Shown piece by piece: positions 1 to 11,129 of a stretch of 64,000 bases of DNA. A program made the translations under genes and the position numbers. The notes beneath the pieces were generated by a model, which was not told the origin of the DNA, did not search any database, and saw only the letters and a list, made by a program, of their open reading frames with translations. Position 1 is the first letter of the stretch; each line of letters opens with the position of its first letter. Origin of the DNA: Takakia lepidozioides (taxonomy: Eukaryota; Streptophyta; Takakiopsida; Takakiales; Takakiaceae); the NCBI GenBank assembly GCA_030704615.1, contig CM060733.1, forward strand, positions 21,514,001-21,578,000, in the 5' to 3' direction.

Positions 1-1190
1 ATTCTGTTTGCAGTTTCAAATGCCTCCTCCACTGTATTATGGGGTAAAATATCCACTTTCTTTTGCAACTCTGGCCTAGTCCACTCACAAACCAAGTCTT
101 CTGTAAACCGGGTGCTGGTACTGCCAGCCAGCTTTTTCATCATCAATTCCATCTTTCCATATACTCCTCAACAGTTTCATGCTTCTTTTGCTTTAACTGT
201 TGTAAACTTCCATACACTTCATCCTCAGTTTTACTTGTCCTGAACCTATTTCGAAATGTTGTATTCAAGCATTCCAGGTTAGGAAATGATTATCAGGGAA
301 TCTTGCATACCATTCACTTGCTTCTTTATAAGTGAACACGGAAACAGTCTCATCTTGGCATCATCGCCATTCTCATTGTTCACTATACACATGTGCTCGA
401 ATTGGCTAATGTGTACATCAGGATCCCCTTTTCCTGAATAATATGGAAAAGGTGGTTTTGTGGCCCTACCTTCTGCCCACTGACAGGTGCTGGCACCCTT
501 GCTGGTGCTGGTCCTTCTGGACCTGTTGTTTTTGTGGGGATCTTCCACAAGTGGTGGCCCTTGAGCACTCCCTGCTTCCCGGCTCCACGATATTCACAGT
601 ATTCCCAGCTTTAGTTGCACTACTTCCCACACTCCCTGTCCCCCCAGAGCCAGATCCAGGCAGCCCGCCTGATCCCCCTGAGCCGACACCTTCGTTGGCC
701 TGCGATCCAAGTGCTCCACTTGATCCAGGTCCAACGGGTTGGGATGTCCTGGTTGTAGTCTCAACCTCAGCTGTTGGGTCTACTTATTCATATTCTTCCT
801 CTTCCAATTTCTTCTCTCTGTTTTCATCCTCCAAGTTTTGCCCTTGGGTTTCTTCTTCACTCATGTAACTCAACTGCAATGGTGTTGGAGAGTCTGAACT
901 CTCCGTTGGCTTTGCCACATCCTCTCCTCCTTCTTCACCTTCCGCTTCAGAAACTGGAGTTCATGCTTTTGGTGTTCCATGCCAACTCTTATCAAAGATT
1001 TCTGTCAAAATTTTTATCCAGGGATTTCACCACCTCGTGATTGATTTTCTTCTCGTACCAATTCCCTTAATCTTTCTCGCAAAGGAACAGAAGGAGTGTC
1101 ATTCAACTCTAGTTCTTCTGGTATGGGTGATGTACTCTTTGATCTTAATGGCGTGAGGAATCTGGGGTTGGTCGCCTCTGTACCAAATTG
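1..1190 (-). pseudogene. Ty3/gypsy gag fragment (decayed)
   Basis: Reading leftward from about 1190, the minus strand encodes a gag-like protein. It has a low-complexity Gly/Ser-rich N-terminal part (about 870-560), then the retrotransposon gag core: 'PPFPYYSGKGDPDVHISQFE' near 470-410 and 'DDAKMRLFPCSL' near 365-330. The core continues in another frame with 'ASEWYARFPDNHFLTW' (about 325-275) and 'SKTEDEVYGSLQQLKQKK' (about 230-180). The frame change near 318-330 and later stops make it a pseudogene. Gag of this type packages retroelement RNA in cytoplasmic particles. No zinc knuckle, protease or LTR is visible, because the window edge cuts the element. Family assignment rests on the gag motif order and is good; the lineage is unknown. 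Confidence 0.8.
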
Positions 1191-1314
1191 TTGCAGCAGG
1201 TGAGATCCCTGAGTTTGCGGGTGACAATTTCTTGCAGATTGGATACTTTCTATACGGAGGCATGCCCCCATACAAGGAAGCCCGAACCCAGGTGCGTGAA
1301 GGGCTTGCAGCCCT

Positions 1315-1400
1315 TCGGGGTGGCAAGATACTTTGGCGGTGTTCGACGTGGATATCCAGTACAAACCGGGACGGGACAATGCCTCGCCGTTCTGAATCCT
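1315..1400 (+). pseudogene. Possible RNase H C-terminal remnant of a gypsy element
   Basis: A short plus-strand stretch reads 'FDVDIQYKPGRDNAS' (about 1336-1385). This resembles the end of the Ty3/gypsy RNase H domain, where a Y-K-P-G-R-x-N motif precedes an ADALSR-type sequence. A stop follows almost at once and no RT or integrase is visible nearby, so at most this is a tiny fossil. It lies in the opposite orientation to the gag fragment next to it. Confidence 0.35.
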
Positions 1401-2981
1401 ATTGCCTTCAGAATGGTGTGGGAGTATACCTTATGGTGCAGGGGGCAAGAAAAAAGCCTTGAAGGACTTCAACAAAATTTTGAAGCATCGGAAGGATGTC
1501 GACATGGGCTGGCTTCCTTGTCCACCAGGTGTGTATTGCCCTTACCACGGTTCGTGCTACTGCATTTCAGTTCCTGGTGGTTCTTAACAATGTCCTTGGT
1601 GTTGTTCTCATTTCATTTCTTGTCACGGCCACATTTTCACAATGCCGATGTTGGTGTGCAGGCTGTCTTGACTACGGGGAATCTAGCCTACATGACAAAC
1701 TTGAGGCTGCCCGACAAATCCTCCATGAGGTCCACATTGAGAGGCTCACAAAGGATGAGGCATGTTTCTGCAATGCCAAGTGTGGACATAAGGAGGCGGC
1801 TGTCCTTGAACCGCAGTCAAGCGCACTCGTTCACCTGAGTACAAATACGAACATGGGGGCACTCATTTTGGCCGCTAACATGGCATGCAATTCCACACCT
1901 TCTGATGAGGCCAACAATGCCGTGGTAGAACATGTGCTGTCGGATCCTGTCCTCCCTCAGGCCCAAACGATCCTGCCTGCTGAAGAAACTTGTGGCGACA
2001 TACAGTGCCCACAAACAAGTCCCATGACTCAACTTGAAATGGAACTAAGCGCCACTCAGGTATTTCCTGGATTGTGTTGACCGCCTCCCCCTGTGGCCTC
2101 TTTCACTTCAGAACAAACCCTCTGTGACATAACTAAGTTCCAAAGTCCACCACCCCTTAATATGCTATGTCCCACTGATGAGGGTGCTATTGTACATGCA
2201 GTAAGCACTGTTGGATCTTCCGTTCTACCTCAGCGCTTAAACATGGGACAGAGCCTCCCACCCCCAATGCGATGGTTCTCGCACTGCCTTCGCCCATGCG
2301 ACCTTACCAAATCTTGTTTGATGGTGCTGATACACCTCACAGTACAAAGGCTACTACACGATTTCATGGTGATGTACATGGCAGCGTCCGGGCATTGAAT
2401 AAAAATGCAACCACTGCCACCTTTGCCAAACCCAAGCCAGGCAAAGGATGCGTTGCCCCAACCCGCACTTGCATTGCAGCGCAACAAAACCATGTCCATG
2501 TATCCAGTGCCATTGTGGTTTTTTTTAATGTTAACGGTCTCTCCTCTCCAGATTGGAAATGGGTATGTATGACGACGTTGCACATGCATTGACATATTGG
2601 GCTCTTGGATGTGCAGGATACATGAAGGCCTCGAAAACGTATTGTGAGTTGCGACGCCTGTGCACCTTTTTTCATGCATGATATGGTATACCTTCCATCC
2701 ACAGTTTGCAAGTGGCCTGCATGTGCATAATTATGTGGGCGGATTCTCATAGCAATGAGGTATGTGCTTTTTTTGCAGGTGGGCCAGTGGTGCAGTGGTG
2801 GCAAAAACACATGACATATGGTTTTTGAAGGGCTCTCGGTTTTGCAAGTTCCTCTTATACTAGAAAATGCAGATGACTTGCTCTCTGCAAGGGGGTGGAT
2901 TAGTGACTGTCTGATGGACTTCTGGGTGTCAGTAAAAATACTTTCTCTTCCTATATATGTTGGGACCATTTTGGGACCATG
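1400..2981. other. Intergenic, no recognisable gene
   Basis: Open frames exist on both strands (for example plus 1496-2080), but none has a domain, codon pattern or splice context I recognise. The stretch ends exactly at the LTR that starts at 2982. Confidence 0.6.
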
Positions 2982-3983
2982 TGTTAGAGGACTGCCAGGG
3001 ACTTAGACATTTTTACGGGATCTGAGGAGTACCCTTAATTTTTGCACAGACTGAGACCAACAGGAGCCTTAGGGGTGATAACAGCGCACTGTAGAGAGGG
3101 GTTACACAGCCCGTCACAGTCGTCACAGCCAACACAGCCCGTCACAGTCGTCATAGCCGACACAGCCAACACAGTCATCACAGCCGACACAGCCAACACA
3201 GTCGTCACAGCCAACACAGCCATCACAGCCAACACAGCCCGTCACAGTCGACACAGCCCGTCACAGCCCGTCACAGTCGTCACATCCAGTCACAGCCCGT
3301 CACAGTTTCACACAGCCAGTCACAGCTTGACACAGCTGTCACGACCATAGGGAACGGATAGCAGGACAGGGAACGACTGTGGGGAACAACACCTGCAAAT
3401 GGAACATGTTAGTTCACGGACGACAGTTAGTGAGGGAAACAGTTAGAGCCACGGGTAGGAAGATAAAGGGAGAAGCAAGGACTGAGAAGAGGATCAATCT
3501 TGGAAGCACTCGGGGGGGAGGATTCTTGGTCATGGATGAGAGGGGATCGGGCGGAGAGCAAGAACGAAAGCAAGCATGGAGAGCACGGTGAAGGAGGAGA
3601 GATGATTAGTAAATGCTTGTTATATGCAAAGTTGTAGTGATATTGTAGAGGAGATTAGAGACACAATGGCTTCGGCCTGATACCTGATAAATCATAATCT
3701 GATACTTATATGATACAATCACACTGTGTAGAGAGATCTGAGTGAAGCTGTGGAATGAATGGATGAGTTGATGAGCAAACTGATACTCAATTATCAATAG
3801 TAAGGTAGCTAGCTAACATGAATGCGGAAAGGAAAACAAATAGGAAACACCCCCATGATACACTAGCTGTAGGTCATGACTGATTATTCTGAGCGGGCTG
3901 AGTACTTAGAGATTTCCAACTCTTCTATCTTGGAGTTTCCGCCTCGGATAGCGAAGGGATGGGTGAGTAAAAGCCGCGCGACA
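2982..3983 (+). mobile_element. 5' LTR of the A/B retroelement family (copy 1)
   Basis: A 1002-bp block starts with TGTTAGAGG and ends with GCGCGACA, the TG...CA termini of an LTR. It matches, in inverted orientation, the block 39216-40190. Both share the first 100 bases, a CACAGCC-type minisatellite, and a terminal section that reads 'LEISNSSILEFPPRIAKGW' in one frame. Just outside its right end lies a primer-binding-site-like sequence, which makes this a 5' LTR rather than a 3' or solo LTR. The internal region is cut off within about 750 bp. LTRs of such elements carry promoter and polyadenylation signals. Confidence 0.88.
3103..3342 (+). repeat. CACAGCC minisatellite inside the LTR
   Basis: About 24 degenerate units of roughly 10 bp follow the pattern (g/a)(t/a)CACAGcC(n). 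The same unit occurs on the opposite strand at 39829-40069 (the other LTR) and inside the bodies of elements A (44412-44560) and B (57566-57982). Confidence 0.93.
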
Positions 3984-3985
3984 TT

Positions 3986-4003
3986 TGGCGACCATACTGG
4001 GGA
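3986..4003 (+). promoter_or_regulatory. Primer-binding site (PBS)
   Basis: TGGCGACCATACTGGGGA begins two bases after the LTR end. It resembles the TGGCGCC...GGGGA binding sites complementary to a tRNA 3' end in Tat/Athila-type plant gypsy elements, with several mismatches. The priming tRNA cannot be assigned from this alone. Confidence 0.65.
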
Positions 4004-4014
4004 TCTGGGTCATG

Positions 4015-4725
4015 AACAACCAGATGTGACAGGCATCTGGTGGGATCATGGTGGATGGAGAATTAAAGAATTTGATGTGAATCAAATTCCTTGTGAAACT
4101 AAGAAGGAAAGATTGTCCAAACGATTCTTCCAGAGGTTTTTGAATTGCCGGACGGTTGTAAAGAAAACATTCTTAAGAGAGTGCATGATGCTGACCCAGA
4201 GTGGGGTCTGGAGAAAGGAGTGATAAAGATTTATCAGGTGGCATGTAGAGGAGAGCACGTTGGTTACCAACATTCGTATATGTGATAGCATTGCTATCCA
4301 TTAAGCGAGTAGAGTTTGAAGGCTGGGAGGAAAGAAAAGTGAATGTTTATACTCATATGCATGAAGAGCTTGTACTGGTAAAGAATTGGATTCCAAAGGA
4401 TATTTTGTGGATCAAACTCACACCAAGAACAGCTTTTCAGACTTGTTTGCCATATGGTTATATGGTAACGGAGACTTCAAGTATAACCAAGGGTGCATTG
4501 AAGCTTGAAAGAAACCCAGGCATATACGAGAGATATTACAGAAGAGAGTTTTGGTTATTGCCACATTAAAAGAAATGAAAGACATGGGACATGAGTGATG
4601 AAAGAGAAGCTAGACGCCAGAGATATTCAGCAAAAAGAGAAAGCTATCTGAAAGCTAATTATCCATATCTTTGGGAGAGAGGAATAGACATAGGGGAATC
4701 ATCTGGACCATATTGTTCTCTATCC
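4015..4725 (+). pseudogene. Leader/first ORF of the retroelement (decayed)
   Basis: Downstream of the PBS, protein-like segments run in shifting frames: 'WWDHGGWRIKEFDVNQIP' (about 4040-4090), then after a frame change near 4125 'DADPEWGLEKGVIKIYQV' (about 4190-4240), then 'EFEGWEERKVNVYTHMHEEL' (4315-4370) through 'GIYERYYRREFW' (4520-4555). A further segment, 'YLKANYPYLWERGID', lies at 4642-4690. Its place directly after the PBS suggests a first ORF or gag of the A/B family, but no conserved gag motif is visible. The reading stops near 4725, where an unrelated minus-strand gene begins. Confidence 0.5.
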
Positions 4726-5813
4726 CATTTTGCCATGTTGTCGTCAACAAACTGCCTCCTACGAGCCTCCAACTCAGACTGGGCTGCAATTCCTTTCATT
4801 TCGAAATCCAGCAATGCCATGGCATACTTGTGATGTGCCATCACCAATTGGCATTCCGCCAACTAAGCGGGATGGTCACGAGTTACTCCAGGACGTATTG
4901 CAAATAGCTCCACCACATTTTCCACAGCTGTCTTCTCCTCTAAAGGTGCATCAAACTGCTCCCCCGCCATTGTAGAGTCATGGAGCTGGTCAGTAATAGA
5001 GCAAGAGTAACCAAAAACCCTAAACTTGAAAGGCAACTTCAAACAAAATGCAAAGACACGCATCATCAAAGAAGGAGTTGTGACCATGAAGGTGCAGGCC
5101 AAGAAGAAGGTGTGTTACATGTCGTTTAAGCCACCATTGACCAAAAGCGTTGTCCATCATTTGGTCCCCGAACTCAAATTTCCCAATAAGAGCCACAAGA
5201 CGATTGAGAAAAGAAGGCTCATCCAGAGATGGAAATCCGTCGGGCAACAAGTTGAACTTCATCAGATAGGTCAGTCTTGGGCATGAAACAGGTGCAGGTA
5301 TGGGAGGCACAACAATATCCGAGGTCAGTAGCACCGACGCCTTGACAAAGTCTTCCCTTGCCTCTTCTCTACTTAGCGGTGCAAGGGTTGTGGACTTCAG
5401 AATGTGCACTAGAGGTCTTCATCTTTTCTACCTGAAGATTCAACTCCAACGTGCACTTCGGATCGAAGACTTTGCCGCGGCACGGCAGGAGGTCGTACAA
5501 ACGTAGAGTTTACAATGCACTCAGATGGAAGACTTTCATGTGATGGCAGAGGTGCGTCCAATGAGTCCTTTCGAATGTGCTGAGGTCTAACAGTCTGCTG
5601 TGGCAGCGCAGGTGGTGCGTCCAACAACTGGAAATCGTCATCGTCATCATCATCGTCAAGGTCCACTCCCGGCTCCTTCCGAAGACTCATGTGCTTCCTA
5701 TGCTTAAGTTCTCGTGTAGTCTCTTCTGCCGTCGTCTCCTTGCGTTCTACCCTCGTCTTCCTCAACTTGCAGGGAGGAGGCTTCATCCCGTGCTTACTAA
5801 GAACAGCCTCCAT
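4715..5813 (-). pseudogene. Hypothetical protein gene, broken
   Basis: The minus strand from the ATG at 5813 encodes a basic N-terminus, an eight-Asp run (about 5655-5630) and a Pro-rich stretch. It continues in another frame at 5409-5020 with 'PSFLNRLVALIGKFEFGD' and 'DNAFGQWWLKRHV', then 'GEQFDAPLEEKTAVENVVEL' (about 4970-4910). An in-frame TAG at about 4866 is followed by an Arg/Glu-rich, probably helical tail, 'MKGIAAQSELEARRRQFVDD'. At least two frame changes and one stop interrupt it. I do not recognise the family. An acidic run followed by a helical tail would fit a transposon accessory ORF, but that is a guess. It abuts the truncated retroelement at about 4720. Confidence 0.4.
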
Positions 5814-5987
5814 GATGTGCCTCTGTCCGCTTACTCACTAGTTTTTGGTCACCAACGGGCTTGCACCGTTCTCGGGGTTACTACTCCGTATATATACTTT
5901 TGTGACTGTCCGCGGGGGTTTCACAAACAACCATGCCATTTTATGGCGAACCACCACGAAAACCCTCGATTCCCGGTGATGAGTCGC

Positions 5988-6047
5988 GGTGAGTCTTGGC
6001 CCACTCACCACGGTCCCATTGGACCGTGATGAGTCCCAAGACTCCCC
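5988..6047. repeat. Long imperfect hairpin
   Basis: Left arm 5988-6016 (containing GAGTCTTGG and CACGGTCC) pairs with right arm 6021-6047 (GGACCGTG and CCAAGACTC) around the 4-base loop CATT. The inner 8 bp are perfect and the outer stem tolerates a few mismatches. The surrounding 150 bp repeat GAGTC/GACTC motifs. It could be a foldback element end or a small-RNA-like hairpin; no precursor can be defined. Confidence 0.75.
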
Positions 6048-6144
6048 ACGACTCCCACCACAAGGTCTCCGCCCCCATGGTGAGTCGTATGCCACCCCCA
6101 CTAAGTCCCACTAAGCTACCACCACCCCTTAGAGTCATACGTTT

Positions 6145-7060
6145 CATTGTATGTCCGACGCGCTTCGCGCATGGAGGATTGTTTCACCATATCGGCGCCC
6201 ACTCCAAATCCACTACCCTCCTCCTGAAGAATCCTCCAGCAGAGCAAAGGTTGCTGGAATGTGAAAGCAAGAACTCAAACTAAAACATGAAGCACGCAAA
6301 TGGATTGCAACAGACAGAAATGGCAAGCAAGAGGAAGAAAATAGCTGCAAATCACACGAATGACTTCCAAATTCTCCAAAAAGAAACCCTATACTCAAGT
6401 CGAATGAGTAATCGCTTCACCGCCACAACTCAGTCAACAGTTTATAACAGCCGCGATGCATACTCCTCAAGGAAGTGCTTGTAACACCGCTTCCGCCGGG
6501 ATCATACATTTCGGGTCATGCAAACGCCAGGAAGCTTGGAAAACCTGTCCTGTGGCTGCCATGAATTAAATCGATCAAGCATCGACGTGGCGAGTGACAT
6601 CTGAAGGGCCGCATTCGAATCGACAGGTCCACCATGTGCGTGCGAACTGGACGCGAAAAGCACGAAAGCATGATCATCGCGATCTCCCTACGGCCATATA
6701 TGAGTATGTGTCACATCCTGTCATGTCAAGCCGTCCATCATCATGGGTGATTGCAGCACATGGATCATGTTGCATCCCATCCATCTTTCGTCATGCGATG
6801 TGTCCCGCGCGCGATGTTGGGTTGTGGTGACAGGTGTCATGTGCCACAGAGTTCATGTGGTGTGGTGACGGCCGGCGGGGGGGGGGGGCGGGGAGGGCGG
6901 GCAGGGGGATGGGGGGGGTGGGCTGGCGCGGGGGCGAGGGGCAGCGACCGCGAGCCGCGCAGCAGCAGGCGAAGGGGGTGCGGCTGGGGTGGGGGGGGGG
7001 TGCCACGCAGGCAGGACCGAAGGGGTCGCATTAGGCTCCCGGGCCTTTTCTAATGTGCGC
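6145..7060 (+). repeat. GC-rich dispersed repeat, left copy
   Basis: This block shares an ordered set of segments with the inverted block 11130-11585: GTCCGACGCGCTTCGCGCATG, then a section with GAAGAATCCTCCAGC, then a G-rich run (6870-7010), then GGTGCCACGCAGGCAGGACC and GGCCTTTTCTAATGTGCGCC. The left copy has an extra section of about 350 bp (6260-6640). Translations of the G-rich run are long only because the composition excludes stops. It is probably a copy of a non-autonomous element; terminal motifs and target duplications are not clear. Confidence 0.75.
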
Positions 7061-7561
7061 CAATATTGCCCAACGCATACTTCTTGGTCACCGTCTTTAA
7101 TTTGCTGCATGTTGTTGTGAAGCCCCCCGGTAGTTCACCAGTCTGCAGTGCGGGTGCAGAAAATCGATATCTAGAGCAGACTCCGAGCAGACAATGAAGA
7201 AATTCATGAGATGTCAACGGGACTGGTAATTACACTCGACCTGGACGCTCTTGGAACCGGTCGATAGTCTCGGAAACGACCTATTCGTCTGCAGACTAAC
7301 AAAAACTAAATATTCACACAACCGCTGTACATACTCTCAATTCTTAAAGGCAGCTTCACCTGTATACATGGCACCTCTGCTTTAAAACGATGTACCTGCA
7401 ACGAAATTCCATCTTTAACTACGGGCTAGCCTGTCACAATTCCCACTCTGAAGGAAAATTTATACAAGAGCTTTACATATTGCAACGTATACAATCTACC
7501 AGGCAGAATCGGGCAGAATCCAGCGAGATATTAACTCCACGTTGGGAAAGCGAAGATTCGC

Positions 7562-8541
7562 TCATAAGCGAAGGTGTGCTACTGCATGCAGTGGGTGTTT
7601 CCTACTGAGTGTGATTCCGAACCGCTCGGAGATGTCCAAATAGTCCGGGTCTTGGTCGTTTGGTTGCTCTGGACCAATGGAAGCTATGAAGAAGGCGAGC
7701 TAGTGTTAAGTGAACCGTAAGTAGTCCCAGAGAGAGTCCTGGGGATCCACGTCTTCACTCCCAAAAGGCAAAAGTTGAAAGTCGTCCTTTGACATCAATG
7801 TCAGGATGCTCCATAATTCTCAGGTTCAAACGCAACCTTGGGGTCTCTTCCATGCGGAAAGATCTCGCCTGATAGCCACACATTGACGAACAATTGGGTC
7901 ATTGCTGGCAGATTATAGCCCGCCGCTTGACCTTCCTCACGAGACTTGTATGGAATCAGGAGTGGAGCCACTGGTGGAGGCGAAAGATTTCCTTTGAGGT
8001 CTACAGCTTGTAGATAATTCAGTTTGTGCGCGCTTCATCACATCGGGGTGGAAGAGCTCGGCCATCGCCCACTCCTTCGTCACCGAGGATGTGTCTGTTC
8101 CAGCATTCATCATGTCCTACATGCACAAAAGCACGCACATTTAGTTTTTTCTGGTGTTTTTCTTTTAACCAAACTTCACCCGCCAACTTCCATGCTGGAG
8201 GTACAGTAGATTATGAAAACCCCACAAAATGCAGCTCGAGTGCATCAACAGGAAAATTACCTTGTCCCCGGCTGTCGTTTACAATGCTGGCTCCGATTTA
8301 GAAGATTGGTCCCGTAGCACAACCCTTATCGATTCGTCATACAGATGCTCACGTGCATCCTCTGTACGCATGGTGAGGATCGAACAACATCAACAAAGTC
8401 TGTTGAAGGCTGATAGCCACTCCCCTGTCCCACAGTTGCAGCCTCTTTGTGGTCGTCGACGATGATGCGCTCATAAAAACTGGTCACTTCACCGTTGTTT
8501 TCCTCGTAGATGCGTCCATGCCTTGCAACTTCGACAGCCAC
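7562..8541 (-). pseudogene. Cytochrome P450 (clan 71-like) pseudogene
   Basis: The minus strand carries the C-terminal half of a plant P450 in broken frames. In order these are a helical segment ending 'STDFVDVV' (about 8390-8370), 'LNYLQAV' (about 8020), 'PLLIPYKSREEGQAAGYNLP' (about 7965-7905), 'TQLFVNVW', 'DFQLLPFGS' before the heme loop (about 7790-7765), 'SLGLLTVHLTLARLLHSF' (7730-7675) and the family-typical end 'ISERFGITLSRKHPL' with a stop at 7564-7562. P450s are ER-bound monooxygenases. Here the K-helix ExxR is lost (LKGNL instead of KETLR). A one-base deletion hits the heme loop and the heme-ligand Cys position reads Ser. The N-terminal half and membrane anchor are absent. It is dead beyond reasonable doubt; the subfamily is unassigned. 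Confidence 0.85.
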
Positions 8542-8726
8542 CGTACGTAGGGGTTGTAATCACCTATAACGATCGCCCTCGCCCCACCCCAGTACTGTCT
8601 CTATCCGGCCCGAGTATCTCACACTAGTGGGTGTGAAAGAGTGGGTCTCAAACCTAGCGCAATGGCATTCCAGTAAGGGATGTGGAAGGTGTTGCAATGT
8701 GGTAGCTTCCGTTACACTCGTGGGTG

Positions 8727-9279
8727 TCAAAATTGCTCATAGATCTCGAAAGCCTCTCTACCACAACCATGCTCAGCATACCCTGCAATCATCACATTCC
8801 ATGAGACTATACTTGGTTTTGTCATATTGTCCAACACTTGATGTGCATCCTTCATGCTACTGCATTTCGCATACATATCAACAAGGGTATTTTCCAGAAT
8901 GATATCTGGCACAATTCAACTTTTAATGATGTCAGCATGGACCTCTTAGCCCTGCCCTAGAGCTCTTAGGCTGGCACATGCACTGAGACCACAAATGAAT
9001 GTCACCCTGTTGGGTTGGTATCCCATACCGAAGCATTTGCTTTTACATCTCGAGAGCCATCCTGCTGCACCCATGCGTGGCATATCCCCCGATCATTACA
9101 GTCCAGGTTACAACATCACATTCAGGCATTCTGTCAAACAGTTGGTGTGCATCCACCATGCTACCACACCTGGCATACATGTTGACAAGGGTGTTGAGTA
9201 GATGTTTGGCTTGCATCCACTTTGGATAATGTGTGTGTGCACTTGCTTTCCCTCTGCTTGGCATTTCCTGTTGATGCAC
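8727..9279 (-). pseudogene. PLS-class PPR protein pseudogene
   Basis: Two PPR blocks are visible: 'LVNMYARCGSMVDAHQLFDR' followed by 'MPECDVVTWTVMIGGYATHG' (about 9185-9065), and 'LVDMYAKCSSMKDAHQVLDN' followed by 'SIVSWNVMIAGYAEHGCG' (about 8880-8760). Between them 'PNRVTFICGLSACASLRALG' (about 9015-8960) is readable only after a frame change, with stops at about 9045, 8957 and 8930. P-L-S repeats of this type bind organellar RNA in chloroplasts or mitochondria and are abundant in land plants. No E or DYW domain is seen. The opposite-strand ORFs here are shadows. Confidence 0.9.
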
Positions 9280-9284
9280 TCCCG

Positions 9285-11129
9285 CAAGACACTGAGTCCA
9301 GCGGAGTGCCTCCTCAGTTCAAAATGTGCAGCATCTTGTTGAGTTGTCCTGCCTTACATGGTGTCCTCACATCCCCAGATACACCAGTAGGATTCTGGTT
9401 CAGTGTGTCTCTTGCTTCTCTTCCAACAGCCGTGGAGACGATGGAGGCGCAGCGCCGGCAGCAGGTTTGACGTCCAATCAGAGGCTGTGCCTGATTCAAC
9501 CACACTCTTAGTTACAAACCTTTACAATCAATCTCACCTACTATATCTAAAAGCTCCTAAAAAGATCTCTCCATATAGCGAAGGGTTCCTGAAACATACC
9601 AACAGGGTTTGAAGAGTACTACTGTAGTAGTACTAGTATTTGATACGGTATACTGAGTATAAAATGCAGAACAGCACGATGCTGACATCTGTGGAGGGGA
9701 AGCAACGACTTCAAACGGTAGCTCATGATGGCTTTCTTGATATGCCATCTCCCGCCCAACGGGTGTATTTTAGCATCGTCTCACTCCAGAGAAGATATAT
9801 TAGTGTCAGGGTACCTCCTAGAGTGTGCATGTTAGTGTGAGTGTGCTAGAGCCAGGGTTTGCTGCTAGCATCACATGTGTTAGTGTGATTAGTACCACTG
9901 TCGGGTACTAAGTTATATGTAAGGCTTACTGTGTGGCTCTGTTTATGCAGGAATAGTTTGTGTACATGTTTCCTGTTGTCTGTTTTTCTACTGTCTCCAG
10001 TGGTTTGCAGTATAGTCCAATAACTACAGTCATCTACTTTAAAAAATCGCTGTATTTGAACTGGAAACAACTAGAAAAGTACCCAGTGTAATTGCATGGA
10101 GCTCCATGGGCAGATGGATATCACAACAAACACAAGATTGTGCTTGACCTTGGATCATGGATGTTAACTTTCACCAAGGGAGGGTTTTCAAGACTCACTG
10201 TCAATCCAAAAGGCTTCCCTTGAGCGTTTCTGTCTGAAGTCCCTTGTGCTTGGACTATTGTGTGGAAACCAAGCCGGCCAATTGAGCAGCTAAAGGTTGG
10301 ACCAAAAGACAACGCTCTAAACATCTCCCTAAAAAATGAACCTACTCCTAGCAGCGATAAACTTCAGTTTTTACTACTTTTTAAGGATATAAACGGTGAA
10401 TAATCGAATCGTTAGAACAGTGCTACCTTCATGTCATCCCCCCGCAAAAATCTGGCCACTAATAAAGGCCTTCTACCGAACTTGGACTCTAGGGCACTCT
10501 CAACCATCCATCTGCTTCTAAACTATGATCAGACCACCAAAGGCTGAGCCCTACTATGCCCTGTTTTTTAATGCCTCCGCAGCTCAATAGTGAGGCATCT
10601 ATGGAGGGCCAGATGCACCAAATCTGGCATAGTCTCTGCTGGCACATGCTCCGCTTCCACTCTTTTGGCCCTAGTTTACCAGCACTTACAAATTGATTCC
10701 AGGAAGGTGTGGGTAAAATTATGTGCAGACCTCGAGAGAGCTCCGCGCCATGCAGATTCACTCTACGTTGCCTTCAGCTCGACCTGGGCTCATCGAGGGA
10801 TCATCTGCAACAGCACTTCGACGGAGCACTTTGTCTCGAATCTTCAACCCCAAGACCATTGGGAAAACCTCCGCGCCACCATCCATCGCCTCGCGTTTGA
10901 GCAATGAAATTAACTGGAGCAATGTGAAGAACTCGAAAGCTTCTCTCCACTTTCGCTGATCATCACGATCATCCTTTAAACGGCTCCTTACTGTTTTCAT
11001 AGGCTAGCTTTGAATCTTCTCCCCTCAATAATTCAAATAAAGTTTTTCCAGGGCCCCTTCCCCTGTTTTTAAATAATAATAATAACTATATATTTCCAAT
11101 AATTTATTTTTGTTGCCGACTTCTCTGAT
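9285..11129. other. Intergenic between PPR remnant and right GC-rich repeat
   Basis: I recognise no gene. A minus-strand frame with an ATG near 10896 ('MDGGAEVFPMVLGLKIRDKV') could be a short first exon, but nothing downstream supports it. AT-rich DNA lies at 11040-11130. Confidence 0.5.

Noticed and set aside
443-868. Plus-strand ORF of 141 codons with Pro-rich sequence
   Set aside because: It is the antisense of the Gly/Ser-rich gag N-terminus on the minus strand.
3103-3342. CRISPR-like array
   Set aside because: Units are about 10 bp, degenerate, without spacers, and lie in a plant LTR; it is a minisatellite.
6751-7110. Several overlapping ORFs on both strands, Gly-, Arg- or Pro-rich
   Set aside because: They arise from a G-rich run without stop codons inside a dispersed repeat; no codon pattern or domain.
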